From positions 78,501 to 142,500 of the forward strand of contig NW_027122924.1 in assembly GCF_023973825.1 (NCBI RefSeq): a DNA stretch of 64,000 bases, in the 5' to 3' direction. The translations under genes were made by a program, and so were the position numbers. A model generated the notes under the pieces. The model was not told where the DNA came from and made no database searches. It worked only from the letters and a program-made list of their open reading frames with translations. This DNA is from Plasmodium brasilianum (taxonomy: Eukaryota > Apicomplexa > Aconoidasida > Haemosporida > Plasmodiidae). Below are positions 9,757 through 21,431 of the stretch, piece by piece. Position 1 is the stretch's first letter. Every line of letters starts with the position of its first letter.

Positions 9757-12206
9757 CATGTACTTACCTTGTACGTATTTTGGTTATGCAAAAGGAAAAG
9801 ATGTACAAGTATTTACCCACATGAGATCTAAAAAAAATATATCTTAATGTTTAAATATAATTACATGCACAAGGGTGAACGCAAAACTATAACATTCTTC
9901 ATTAAATTTTGCAGACACTAAGGGCCTATAGAAATTGCGTAAATGAGCATTTTTTCCGTAACATGGGCATATACATATGTACACGTGCACGTATGTTTGA
10001 TATGTACGTGCGTATACATATGTGCGTATACATATATATGTTCAACTCAGTAAAAATGCTAACAGAAAAAAAGGTATGCTTTTGCTATGCCATTTGTTAG
10101 TCCCTGTTTTTTACTGTAATGTACTTTTATGAAAATAATTTTAAACCCCGTTGACAACTGTACGGGAAAATAAATAGATAAAATAAAGAATAATGAATAA
10201 ATAAATAAACAAACAAATAAACAAATGAACAAATAAACAAATAAATATTTATATTAATAAATAAGTAAATTTTTTTTTTTTTTTTTTTTAATTTAACAAG
10301 CCCGTATGCATTTGCTTAAATTCCACATATTTATCTTTTTAATTTCTCGAAAATATTTCGATCTGAAGGCTAAAAGCGGTTAACTCGAGTTTGTGAAAGA
10401 AAAGATAGGATGATGAGAAAAGGAATAATAAATGGGGAAGAGAAAAAGATCAAAGGAAAAGAGAATGAATGGAAAAAGACAAGTGCCTATTCATACAAAT
10501 TTGTGTATCCTTTTTGCAACGACACAGGGAAAAAACACATGTACAAGTACATGCGAAAAAATAAACATGGACTGGTATTATACAGGGGTTGTGAACCTAA
10601 GAACATATACAATTTTGCCAACACTTTAACACAACAAAAGGAGAAATTTCTCCCCTTGTCAAAGCAATTTGAGCAATCATATTGGTTATTCCTTTATTAA
10701 TAATATTAACGCGCAAAATAGTAAGAGGAAGTATAGTATGTTAATACAAAACCCGAATAATGTTGTTTACAATATTAACCTTATGGAAAAGAAGGAACAA
10801 ATGTTATATTTCAATATTACGAGGGAGGACATTGTAAGACCGTTATTCCTTTTGTTTATTTTTGCAAATGGAATTAATTGTTGAGTATTATTTTGTTCTC
10901 GTTCGTCCTACATATATGTGTATGTGTGGATATAAGCGTGTGTGCATGTGTGCGTGTGTTCTCCTTTATTCCACGTTTACAATTAACGCATATGTTCTCC
11001 ATTTTTATGAGAGAAGACAATGGTCTTTTTAGATAGAAATATTATTATTATTATTTTTTTTTTTGTACATTAATAGACACAGTTGTGTAAACGATTTCTA
11101 ATTTTTTTTATTTTTTATTTTATTTTATTTTATTTTTTTTACTGGTGTGGGGGGGAATTATTGTATAGCGGAAAATAATGCTGCTCAAAATTGTAAATAA
11201 CCCACTTTTTTATTATCTGACTTATTCGTACATAATAGCTACAAAAGCACATATCTGGACACTTGATTGCACACGTGTATGTATATATATATATATGTAT
11301 GTATATATCTATATACGTACTTATTCCTTTACCCTTTATATATACAAATAAGAAAAGCATGTACAATCTTTTTGCTTCTCCTTTTTTTAATGTATACATT
11401 ATTTTATCCCATTTTGCAAATTACACTTTTTTAATTTTGATTAAACAAATATATAAGTGTATCACTGACACAAAAAATTTGTGAGAGCAATGTTTAGAGC
11501 ACTAATTATTAGTTTCATTGAAATGAACTGGGAAATGTGTAAGTAATTATTATATTTAAAATAGTTTTTTAGGGAACTGTATTTTGCTGGCGGCGAGGAA
11601 TTTATGAACACAGCATAAAACATGCACATGTACATGCAAACACACGTAAATATATACAAACTACATTAAGGAATAAAACACTTGCAGCCTTTTTTGTTGT
11701 ATGTCATGTCAATTCAAAATAAATAAAAGAAGAAAAAAGAAAAAAGAAAAGAGAAAAAAGAAAAAAGAAAAAAGAAAAGACAAAGGAGAAAAGTTAAAAA
11801 GAAATATTTATTCTTCCTCCCCTTTTTTTTCAAGCATTTTATATATGACTTCAATTATGATATCCTTTCCCCCTTTTAATTTTCTTATTCTGTGTACATA
11901 TTAACATGTACATACACTCTAAACGATTGTGAGCCTTAACCTGTCTATAATTTGTTAATTAGAGATATTCAAAAAATTTCAATTGGCTAGCGAATGGACC
12001 AAGAATTTTGCTATTCTACTTTTATATGTCAGTGTAAGTGCTTATCTTTTTTGTTTTCTATTGTTGTGTTGTTTTGCTAAATATATATATATATATACAT
12101 ATGTATATATATATATATATATATATGTATATTTATGTACGTGTGTATGTATTTTTTTTTTTTTTTTTTGTTCCTTTGTCTATTGTTCAGAATGAAAAAA
12201 CATTAA
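9757..12206 (+). CDS. Candidate small spliced gene of unknown function, frame interrupted
   Basis: I do not recognise this gene. The best-supported part is three pieces that join in phase: 10410-10833 (MMRKGIINGEEKKIKGKENE at its start; ends GACATT then GTAAGA), 11963-12033 (RYSKNFNWLANGPRILLFYF, ending before GTAAGT), and 12191-12206 (VMKKH stop). The tail has a hydrophobic FYFYM stretch. Inside the first piece the frame must change once between about 10630 and 10695: frame 3 reads KHGLVLYRGCEPKNIYNFAN before it, frame 1 reads NSKRKYSMLIQNPNNVVYNI after it. Earlier exons are possible: 9757-9807 (MYLPCTYFGYAKGKDVQ, before GTATTT) and 9915 onward after TTTTGCAG (TLRAYRNCVNEHFFRN). Intron 10834-11962 is long for Plasmodium and may hide further exons. 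It may be a sequencing indel in a real gene, or a decaying gene. The 5' limit is uncertain. Confidence 0.4.
10160..10255. repeat. AAT/AAAC microsatellite
   Basis: Degenerate tetranucleotide array mixing AATA and AACA units (ATAAATAAACAAATAAACAA), followed at 10270-10290 by poly(T). It falls inside the candidate spliced gene's 5' region, where it would be intronic or untranslated. Confidence 0.7.
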
Positions 12207-12519
12207 CTTAACCGTTTTTTTTTTTTTTTTTTTTTTTTTTCTGGTACAACTTTTTGTTTCTTTATATCTCTTCGAACTCATTCCCATTTTGTCCTATTGC
12301 TTACTACTTGTTCCATTTTCATCTTATTGTTTTATTAGCCTGATTTTACCTTGCCTTGTCATAATATATGAACAGTGCACGGAGTGTATACATTACGTGC
12401 ACACACACAAACGTGCAATTATACGCTCAATTATACGCTCAATTATGCGCACAATTATGCGCACAATTGAACGTATGATTAAGCGAAAAATTTAACTCGT
12501 TATAGCCCACTTCTTAACG
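12207..12519. other. Intergenic spacer
   Basis: It contains a 29-base poly(T) at 12213-12240 and a short array of 12-base units ATTATACGCTCA/ATTATGCGCACA around 12415-12485. No gene is supported. It carries the promoter of the coiled-coil protein gene. Confidence 0.5.
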
Positions 12520-13002
12520 ATGATGGTAAACGAAGGATGTATGTTAAATGCTTATATGTCGACGAACAAAAAAAAAAAAGATGATCTGTCAAATATGGCT
12601 TATTACAAAAGTAACAAAGTGAGCAACGAATTTAATTGCAGAATGGACACTCTCACAGAATTTACTGAACATTCGAAAAATAAAAGTATGTTAAAAGGGA
12701 GGAAACCTTTTATTTTTTATTTTTATGATCCTATCATCTTATTATTTTGTTGTCTTGTCATCTTATTATTTTGTTGTCTTGTCATCTTATTATTTTGTTG
12801 TCTTGTCATCTTATTATTTTGTTGTCTTGTCAACGTATTATTTTGTTGTCTTGTCAACGTATTATTTAATTTTCGCATTATTTTATTGTTTCATTTTTTT
12901 TGGAAAAGGGAAATGAATTTATATTTCTCATCTCCTCTTTACATTAATCATGTGTTTGCACTCATTCACATTTTTGATATGTCCATGCATGCACGCTTTT
13001 AC

Positions 13003-13042
<40 letters not shown>

Positions 13043-16000
13043 ATATATATATATATGGATATATTTTTTTTTTTTTTTTTCCCTGATTTTCCGCTTCTCC
13101 AATCCTCCCAATGTTAAGTGTCCCTCATGGAGTCACAGGGCAAGACAAAGAAAAAGGAAGTGGAAAGTGAATACGTTTTTTTAAAAAAGATTGGAAATGT
13201 TTGCAAAAAGAGTTGCGATTATTACTTTGGATTGAATGTAAATTTTCATGAGTCATGCGAAAATTTTATTATTCTTTTTAAAATATTCCACGACTCGCTA
13301 GTTACTATGAATATGAAAAATGTAGAGGCAGACGAAATGAAGGATACGTTACAAAATATAGAAGAAAAAGAATGTTTGGAGATGAAACAAAATGAACATG
13401 TAAATATAATATTAAAGGAAGAATTACAAAATTTAGAAAAGCATATAAACTTTATGAATAACGAGTCTGTTAATATAACTAATAAAATAAAAGAAATAGA
13501 TTACCAAATTAATCAGCATAAAGAAGCTTTGGAGTCTTTCCAAATTTTAACTAATTTGAATTTAGAAAAAACTTCCATAATGCATAATGATTACAAAAGA
13601 GCATGTGAAGAGAAGGAAGGAATCATAAAAAGCATTGCCGATGACAAGGATAGCATCATTGCCAGCGGGGAAAATTTGGCTAGCCAAAAGGCGGAGATGG
13701 TAGTTCAGCCTTAGCAAGAGGAAAATAAAAAAAAAAAATAATAATAAAATAAAATAAAATAACAATAACAATAACAATAACAACAACAATAACAACAACA
13801 ATAACAACAACAATAACAACAACAATAACAACAACAATAACAACAACAATAACAACAACAATAACAACAACAATAACAACAACAATAAGAGTGATATGAA
13901 TGATATGAGTGATATCGATAGAGATTTCGATAACAATGATAACAGTAACAGTAGTAACAATTTTATGCGCGGCGCAGTGGAGCGCTGCCCAGTGCATGAA
14001 AGCGCTTCTCCATTTTTAAGTATTCATACTGTGCATGTAACATGCACAATCGAATATTTGAAAAATGTGTTTTTTTTTTTCTTTTTTTTTTTTTTTTCAT
14101 TTTTTTTTCGATTTTTTCCCATTCTGACCGCCTTTTTTTGCAGGAGGGGAACAGGCGAACGATCATCGAAAACGAAAAGGAATTAAAAGTGCAAATAGAC
14201 AAACTGGTGAGTGCTAGCAGCGAAATGGCATGTGACAATTCGAGACTACTATCACAGACCAAATTTTTGGAAACCCAAACGACATCCCAGGAGTACTATT
14301 TGAACGTAATTAAGTGCGGGTTTGATAGTAGTGTCCAGACAAGAGATGAGTTAGAGGATTCGTTGAATAATGTTAAAGAAGAGATAAACAAGTTAGTAAA
14401 AACAATAAAAAAAATCGAAACGGAAAAGAAAAAAGAAGAGGAAATGTGCAATCAGTTGAGAAAGAAAGTAATCAAATTAGAAGAACACATCGAAAGAAAG
14501 GAGAAAGAACTGGTAGAGGATAAAAATGAAGAAAGGAGAATAAATGAAAAAATTGAAGAGGAAAAGAAGAAGGTAAACCAAACTATGATCAACGATTTGA
14601 TAAAGGAACAAAATTCTATACAAGAAGAAATAAATAATTATAAGGAAGAAATACGAAATGTACTATTAAATGAAACAAATAGAATGCATAATATTTTATA
14701 CCATATTGATATAAATTGTGATACACATAAAACCATCTCAAATAATCTACAAAGTGTGTTAGACAAGATGAAAATAAAAATTAAGGAAGAACAAAATGAA
14801 TTATGGAAAACAGAAAGAGAAATAGAAAATAAAAATATGCAAATATATGAACTACAAGAGAAAATAAATGAAGAAAAAATAAAAGAAAAGGAAATAGACA
14901 TCTCTATCAATTCAAAAAAGGAAGAATTAAATGAGCTTAAAAATAAGGAGCAGTTAAATGATACATGCATATTAAATGTTAAGGAAGAAATGGAAAAAAT
15001 CGAGTCCGATTATAATGAAAAAATTTTACAAGTTAAAGAAATGGAAAAACAGTTAAATGAGAATTATCAGTTAACGGAACAAAAAATCATGCAACTGTAT
15101 AAGGACTATGATGATCGGAAAAAAAATATATACAATTTGGATAATCATAAAATTGACATCGATTCTGCAGAAAAAAGGAAAATGAAAGAAGACGTAGATA
15201 CATACTCAGAGAAAATGAAAAATGAATATGATTCTAAAAAAGTACAGTTTGAAAAAAGTGAAAAAGTAAAATATGATGAATTGAATAAGCAGCTAGATGA
15301 CGAGTTGAGGAGGAAGCAAGATTTAGTGCAATACTACAGGGAATTGCTAAACAAGCACGAAGATAAAGAAAAAGAGAAGAATAAATACAATGATAAGGAT
15401 GAAGCGAGTAATAATAAAGAGAGAGTTAATGACAAATCTAATGATGTATATAGTTACCTTGTGAGCAACGTGAGTAACTTGAACAACTTGAGTAACTTGA
15501 ACAACTTGAGTAACTTGAACAATTTGAATAACTTGAACAATTTGAATAACTTGAACAATTTGAATAACTTGAACAATTTGAATAACTTGAACAACTCGAG
15601 CAACGTGAACAACTCGAGCAACGTGAACAACTCGAGCAACGTGAACAACTTGGAGGAGGACCCTAAAGGGGTGTATGATATACCAAACCGCACGAATAAC
15701 GGGAAAATAATGGAAAACAAAAAAACATATCAGAAGAATGGGATGTATAATAATATAAATAAATATAAATTATATAATATGCCTGACCAGTATAAGTTTG
15801 GATACTTTGACGTTTCATCACCTAGTGTTATAAGAAAAAGTATGAAAGTTCCATGCCGTACTGTCAAGTCTCCACATATTGCAAGATTGCTTGAAAAAAT
15901 AAAAAGCCGAAAGGAATGCCAACCTTTGGTAGGTACTAAACAATCTCCCATGAACCAAGTTAGCAGTAATGCAAACAGACGAAGCAAAGGGAGCATGGGT

Positions 16001-16111
16001 GACAATGGCCATAGTAGAAGCAGTAACGGAAAAAACAACAGTGGCAAACTCTTTTCCGATATGAAAACTCCAAAAAATAATGGTTCTTTCGACTTGTTTC
16101 AGCATTTGTAA
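12520..16111 (+). CDS. Large coiled-coil protein, unknown function
   Basis: Three exons join in phase: 12520-12685, 13119-13699 and 14144-16111, giving 904 residues. Donors are GTATGT and GTAGTT; acceptors are TTAAG and TTTGCAG. Residues 56-110 form a compact segment with several Cys/Phe (VFLKKIGNVCKKSCDYYFGL, then NFHESCENFIILFKIFHDSL). Residues about 110-680 are almost continuous heptad coiled coil rich in Glu/Lys/Asn (for example KIDKLV, EEINKLVKTIKKIETEKKKE). Residues 691-753 are an Asn-Leu-Asn/Asn-Ser repeat. The C-terminal 130 residues are basic and Ser-rich with the motif VIRKSMKVPCRTVKSPHIAR. The layout (short head, long rod, basic tail) suggests a structural protein of spindle, kinetochore, centriole or pellicle. 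No family is recognised; an NDC80/NUF2-like kinetochore protein was considered but no CH domain is visible. Confidence 0.8.
12726..12872. repeat. 24-bp intronic minisatellite
   Basis: Six copies of a 24-base unit (CTTATTATTTTGTTGTCTTG then TCAT) fill the start of intron 1 of the coiled-coil gene. The last two copies change CATC to CAAC. They are open in several frames but lie between a good donor (12686) and an acceptor whose phases fit, so they are intronic. Confidence 0.85.
13738..13888. repeat. AATAACAACAAC intronic microsatellite
   Basis: About a dozen 12-base units AATAACAACAAC following AAT/AAAT units, in intron 2 of the coiled-coil gene. On the minus strand it reads as poly-Leu or poly-Val/Ile, which explains the long antisense ORFs there. 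Confidence 0.9.
15466..15651 (+). repeat. Coding Asn-Leu-Asn repeat
   Basis: Nine-base and 18-base units (AACTTGAACAATTTGAAT, then AACTCGAGCAACGTG) encode NLNNLN and NSSNVN peptides in the coiled-coil protein. Two separate expansions are visible: a leucine version then a serine/valine version repeated three times. Confidence 0.9.
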
Positions 16112-16394
16112 GGATATCACTTACGCAATTTTGTCGAAGAGAAGAGGAGTAGAATAAGAAGAATAGCGAATTTTTTGTGTGTGTACCTTTGGATAAATTT
16201 TATAGAATTATAAAAAAAAAAAAAAAAAAAAAGGAAAAGGGAAAGAAGACATTGTTTGATTGCTTCCATATGTACACGTCCATGCGCATATACGTTCATA
16301 TATATTCACGTTCTAGTGAACGCTGCATAGGTTTCACAAAATAGTAGGGGTAAAAATTTTTAATTCTTTTCGAAAGTACATTGTGACAGCCTAT

Positions 16395-16573
16395 GGTCAT
16401 TATGATTATGATTATCATTATGATTATCATTATGATTATCATTATGATTATCATTATCGTTATCGTTATCATTATGATTATCATTATCGTTATCGTTATC
16501 GTTATCGTTATCGTTATCGTTATCATTATCATTATCGTTATCGTTATCGTTATCATTATCATTATTATTATTC
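16395..16573. repeat. Hexameric ATTATG/GTTATC array
   Basis: About 30 hexamers of three types: GATTAT/CATTAT near the start, then GTTATC runs, alternating with ATTATC. It reads as His-Tyr/Arg-Tyr or poly-Ile depending on frame and is open in several frames on both strands. Confidence 0.9.
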
Positions 16574-17551
16574 TTTTTTTTTTCTTTTTTTTTTTTTATT
16601 TCATCTTTACTTGCGACATGTGCTTATTTTCTGAACAGTTTTAATTTGTTACATTTCCTCGACGTTTTTGTTTTTGTCATTTCATGCTGCATTTACTTGC
16701 CGCTTTTCTGTTAAGAGAAAATGCTGGAAAAATTTATTTTTTAAAATTATGTTTTTCCAGTGAAATTGATGAAGGGTAAATAAAAGATTAACTAAATGGA
16801 TTCCTATTTTTAGTCTTGTTAGTACTTTGTTGTTATTTTTAGTCTTATTATTATTTTTTTTTTTTTCATTTCACTCTGAAAAGATTTTGTCGAAATGATG
16901 TACCACTTCGTTTGTATACACACATGCGCGAGTTCACATGAATATGCGCATGTACATCCATCCATTCCCCACATATGCACACACTTACACGCGCCCTCCC
17001 GAGCGTACACATACACCCCATTTGCACTAAATTATTTTTTACTCTCAATTTTTACTAATTTTTTTATATGGCAAAGCCGAAAAACTCGTTTGTTTGTAAA
17101 ATAGAGGAAAAATAATAACTTTTATAAAAATTCAAATTTAGTAAAAGATGGGGGGGGAGGGGAAAAAAAAAAAAAGAAATAATTAACGCAGAACAAGTTG
17201 TCTCTTATGTAAGTGAAACACAAAGACTTTCATTCTTAGGCAGAGAATGGTGTATCTTAGCTTTTCACCTTCTAAAGAATTACGAGAAATTGCACAATTA
17301 AGGAAGAAGCTAAACGGGTAGAAGCTGTGGACGCGCGTACTGTATATATATGCTTATATACACATATGTATACACATATGTATACACATATGTATACGTA
17401 TATGTATATGTTTAAGTATACATATATGTATATGTATATATTTATGTATATATGTTTTTTTTTTTTTTTTTCTACACATGTACGAGAAATATTTAGCTGA
17501 AAAAAAGGTGGAAAATTCTTGCCTGTGCATAAAAAGGGAAATTTACATAGA

Positions 17552-17589
<38 letters not shown>

Positions 17590-17814
17590 AACGTGCACAC
17601 ATGGTATATATTTGCATGGGGAGTAGAGGAACCTTGTTTAATTGAAATGGAAAATAAGGATATAATGAGAGAAGTGAAAACATACAAAACGCTATATAAT
17701 TTTTTAGGAAAATATTGAGTATCCGCAATATATAGGAGGCACATCGCATTTGGCTACGCTGCGCATAAGTTCTTATACATATACATACGCACGAATCCAT
17801 ATAAACATGTCCAT

Positions 17815-18003
17815 ATACCATACACATACACCATACAAATATACCATACGAATATACCATACAAATATACCATACAAATATACCATACAAATATACCATA
17901 CAAATATACCATACACATATACCATACACATATACCATACACATATACCATACACATATACCATACACATATACCATACACATATACCATACACATATAC
18001 CAT
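17815..18003. repeat. 13-bp tandem array
   Basis: About fourteen copies of a 13-base unit (ACCATACAAATAT, then ACCATACACATAT). The two halves of the array differ by one base per unit, showing two rounds of expansion. Because 13 is not a multiple of three, each frame cycles through all phases; all of them are open, producing multiple overlapping ORFs on both strands. Confidence 0.92.
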
Positions 18004-18193
18004 TACTTACACAAGTACTCATATATTGCCTCAAGGGCTCACAGGCTTTGACTACTCTTTGCTTATTTTTCTAATTAAGGAAATTAAAATGCTTGTGTGT
18101 TAGACTTTCCTTAAATTGTACAAATCGTATCAATTATATAAGAGGACTTTTTAAAAAATAAAAAAATTAGCGAAGAGTACCATAAGAGGAAAA

Positions 18194-18707
18194 ATGGTAA
18201 TATAGCAAAAATATATAATATAAAAAAAAAAAAAAAAGGAAAAAACTACTTGAAGTTACGTTTACTTAAAATTAACGCTTGGAGGATAAGTAAAACATGT
18301 CATAATAGTTAAAAGCAACAGTTATTACTTTGCAAGGTTTTTAAAAAAATAAAGAAAATATGCGCTTTTGTAAATACATACATATATATATATACATACA
18401 CATATATATACGTTTTTACACGTACTTATATATTTTTCTCCTTTTCCTAATAACTTAATAACCCCCTTTTAAAACAGCAAGCCAGAAAATGCACGCAAAA
18501 AATATAATATATTAAATGTACAAGCAATGTTTACATTTATATACTTTTCTATGCACATGCTCTTAATTTTTGCAAACAGTTATAGAATAATTATGAACAT
18601 ATACTAACGTTATCTCGCTTATATAATATGATACATATTTGGCTGTAAGCTGTCTACAGTTATACCTCTTTGTATTTTATGTGTACGTTTCTACTGGCAG
18701 TAAAATA

Positions 18708-18741
<34 letters not shown>

Positions 18742-19250
18742 CCCTTACCCCTTTCGTCTTAAGAGTGAGGCAGAAGAAATACTAAACAGAATTAAAAACC
18801 ATAAAGGGGTTATAGGCATTTTAGTTGTAAATAGTGATGGGTTAATAATTAAGAGCACGTTCGATCAACAGCAGTCTCATTTGCATGCATCACTACTTAC
18901 GCATTTGTCTAACAAGGCGAAGGACGTAATTCGAGAGCTAGATCCTCAGGTTGAGCAAAAAGAAAAATTGGAAAAATGGTGAAATGTGGATGATTATTTA
19001 AGAAAACTATTCTTCCATATACTGCCCTACTTCCATATTACCTTTATTCCATATCGCCCTTTTTTGTATTATTTTACTATGTGCAAATCTTTTTTTTTTT
19101 TTTTTTTTTTTTCTGTAATGTATTTATTTATAGAACGATATAAACTTTTTACGGTTACGATCAAAGAAACACGAAATAATGATTGCACCTGATAAGGATT
19201 ACACACTGATTGTAGTTCAGGACCCGTATGCTGATAAGGAGAAGAGTTAA
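18194..19250 (+). CDS. Dynein light chain roadblock/LC7 type
   Basis: Three exons: a probable ATG-only exon at 18194-18196, then 18764-18949 and 19134-19250; 101 residues. Exons 2 and 3 are certain: [20 protein letters not shown] at the start, [20 protein letters not shown] across the splice, then [15 protein letters not shown]. This matches DYNLRB along the whole length (family start M-x-E-x-E-E-x-x-x-R-I-x-x-x-K-G-V). Roadblock forms a homodimer on the dynein intermediate chain, whose gene is nearby. The first exon is inferred: an ATG directly followed by GTAATA, 567 bases upstream of the acceptor, phase 0, which restores the family's exact length. Another upstream ATG-containing exon cannot be excluded. 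Confidence 0.93.
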
Positions 19251-20577
19251 ATATTATGAATGAAGTCGTTTACTATTTTGTTTTTTTTTCATTTTGCATA
19301 GTTATATTAGAGTACACTTTTATATATTTTTTTTTCCTCTTCCCTTTTCCTTTTTCCCTTTTTCTTTTTCCTCTTCCCTTTTCCTTTTTCCCTTTTTCTT
19401 TTTCCTTTTTCCTTTTTCCTTTTCCTTTTTCTTTTTCCTTTTTTCCCAACATCCTCCTGTGTCGTATTTTGTAAATCATAGCAGCGTAAGAGTTGCTACG
19501 ATGATTATTGATAGACGGGAAAAAGAAAACTTATATATGTACATAAACTATATACATACAAATATGAGTTACTTATGTATGTGTACATACAAATATGTAT
19601 TTACCTATATATGCACAAACATGTTAAAAAAAGCATGTCCTTTTGGCTTGACTTTGAAAAGAGAGATATAACAATATATTCAAAAAAAAATGCTGAATTG
19701 AAACTTGAGTATTTATAATTAAAAAGGTGATATGGGCTAGCCAGACTGAATCTGTTATTTACTAAGATTGAGCAATGTGCTTTTTATTTTATTTTAATTA
19801 TACATGAATATATTTTATTATACGTTACTATATTTTATTACTACTTATTGTATATTACTACTTATTGTATATTACTACTTATTGTATATTACTACTTATT
19901 GTATATTACTACTTATTGTATATTACTACTTATTGTATATTACTACTTATTGCATATTACTTCTTATTGTATATTACTTCTTATTATATATCATTATACC
20001 TTATTTTACTCTCTTTTTTTCCATTTCTGCTGATTGCATATCTTTTCACAATACGGTATTTATTTTGTTAAAAGCAATTACGACATAAGCTTATATATGT
20101 CCGAACAACAGTGTCGTACTAAGTCATTGAAAAATACATAAATGAAATTTTTTATTTCGTTTGAAAATGAGCACAATGGAGCTACTACTTACTTTACAAA
20201 TGATTATGAATAATATATACCTTTTTACCATTTATTTATTTTTTTTTTTTTTTTTTTTTTAAAAAGCATTTTCCACGAGCTATTTCGAGAAGGCGCCAAT
20301 ATTTGCCATGTTGGAGAAGAAATTAAAAAATATAAAATATAAAATAAAAAAATAAAAAAATAAAAAAATAAACAATATAAAGTAAAGAGGAAAAAATAAA
20401 AAATAAACAAAGTGCCTAGAATATTGTAATAGCTCCGTTCCATGATTAACATAGTTGTAACATACAAAGCGAAGTACATTCGTATCTTTCTTTGTGCAAA
20501 CATTACATCTTTCCAGTCGTACTGTATATAAATATAAATATAAATATATATATAATAATAAATATAAATATATATAT

Positions 20578-20654
<77 letters not shown>

Positions 20655-20879
20655 TATCCCTCCCATGTACGCAATATACATTATGTATGTATATGTAAGT
20701 ACGATTCACAAATATGAATTCAGAAAAATCGTAGCTATAAACTGCTAATCCTGCAAACATATGTAGTTTCATGCTGTTGTCATGTACATGTACATAATTT
20801 CTGTAATTTAAAAAAAAAAAAAGAGAAAGTTTAAAAAAGATTAAAAAATACGAACAATTATGAAAATATATGTAAAAAG
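19251..20879. other. Intergenic region with minisatellite and AT tracts
   Basis: No gene is supported. It contains a CTTTTTCC pyrimidine array at 19335-19445, a 17-bp array at 19840-19990, poly(T) at 20240-20260, AAAAAATA units at 20330-20375, and long (AT)n blocks at 20520-20655. Head of the RBM34-type gene lies at its right end. Confidence 0.6.
19842..19992. repeat. 17-bp tandem array
   Basis: Eight to nine copies of TTATTGTATATTACTAC, the last few with TTC for TAC and GCA for GTA. Open in several frames as Tyr/Ile/Leu-rich ORFs, which are not genes. Confidence 0.9.
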
Positions 20880-21369
20880 ATGAAACGCAGAAAGGAAAAA
20901 AAAGAATTAACGGATGAAAGTAAGGTACGAAAGGAAACACATAAGAACGATAAAAAAAAAAAAAAAAAAAAAGCGAAACGGGAAGCAAAGCGAGCAGCAA
21001 AGCGAGCAGCAAAACAAAAAACGAAAAATACCAAACATATAATGCTCACATAAAAGTGAACAAATTGAATGCATCAAAAGAAAAGAAAAATGCTAGTGCA
21101 CTATATTATGAAGAGAGTCGTAACAACGCTTGTGCAAATGAGAATTTAAGAGGACAAGAAGAAAATAAAAAAGCAGTTTCAAAAATATTAGAGCAGCTAA
21201 GTTCAGATAAGAAGGAGCACACATTAATAAAACAAATTAGCTCTGTTGTTGATTTTTTGAACAAAAACAAATCGCTCGTTTTGCCAAAGGAAGGTGAGTC
21301 AACACAGTTAACTGCGTCACGGCAAATGTGCATATGCGCTTGTTCTTTTTCACGTTTGTATGGACATGT

Positions 21370-21431
<62 letters not shown>

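Larger units (their letters stand above)
16112..18193. other. Repeat-rich intergenic region
   Basis: No gene is supported in these 2.1 kb. They hold three arrays (listed separately near 16395-16570 and 17815-18003, plus TGTATACACATA units at 17355-17405), poly(T) at 17554-17588, and an octa-G run at 17151-17158. Antisense and sense ORFs here are repeat read-through. It lies upstream of the dynein roadblock gene. Confidence 0.6.

Noticed and set aside
13562..13997. Poly-Leu and poly-Val ORFs on the minus strand
   Set aside because: Antisense of the AATAACAACAAC array in an intron of the coiled-coil gene.
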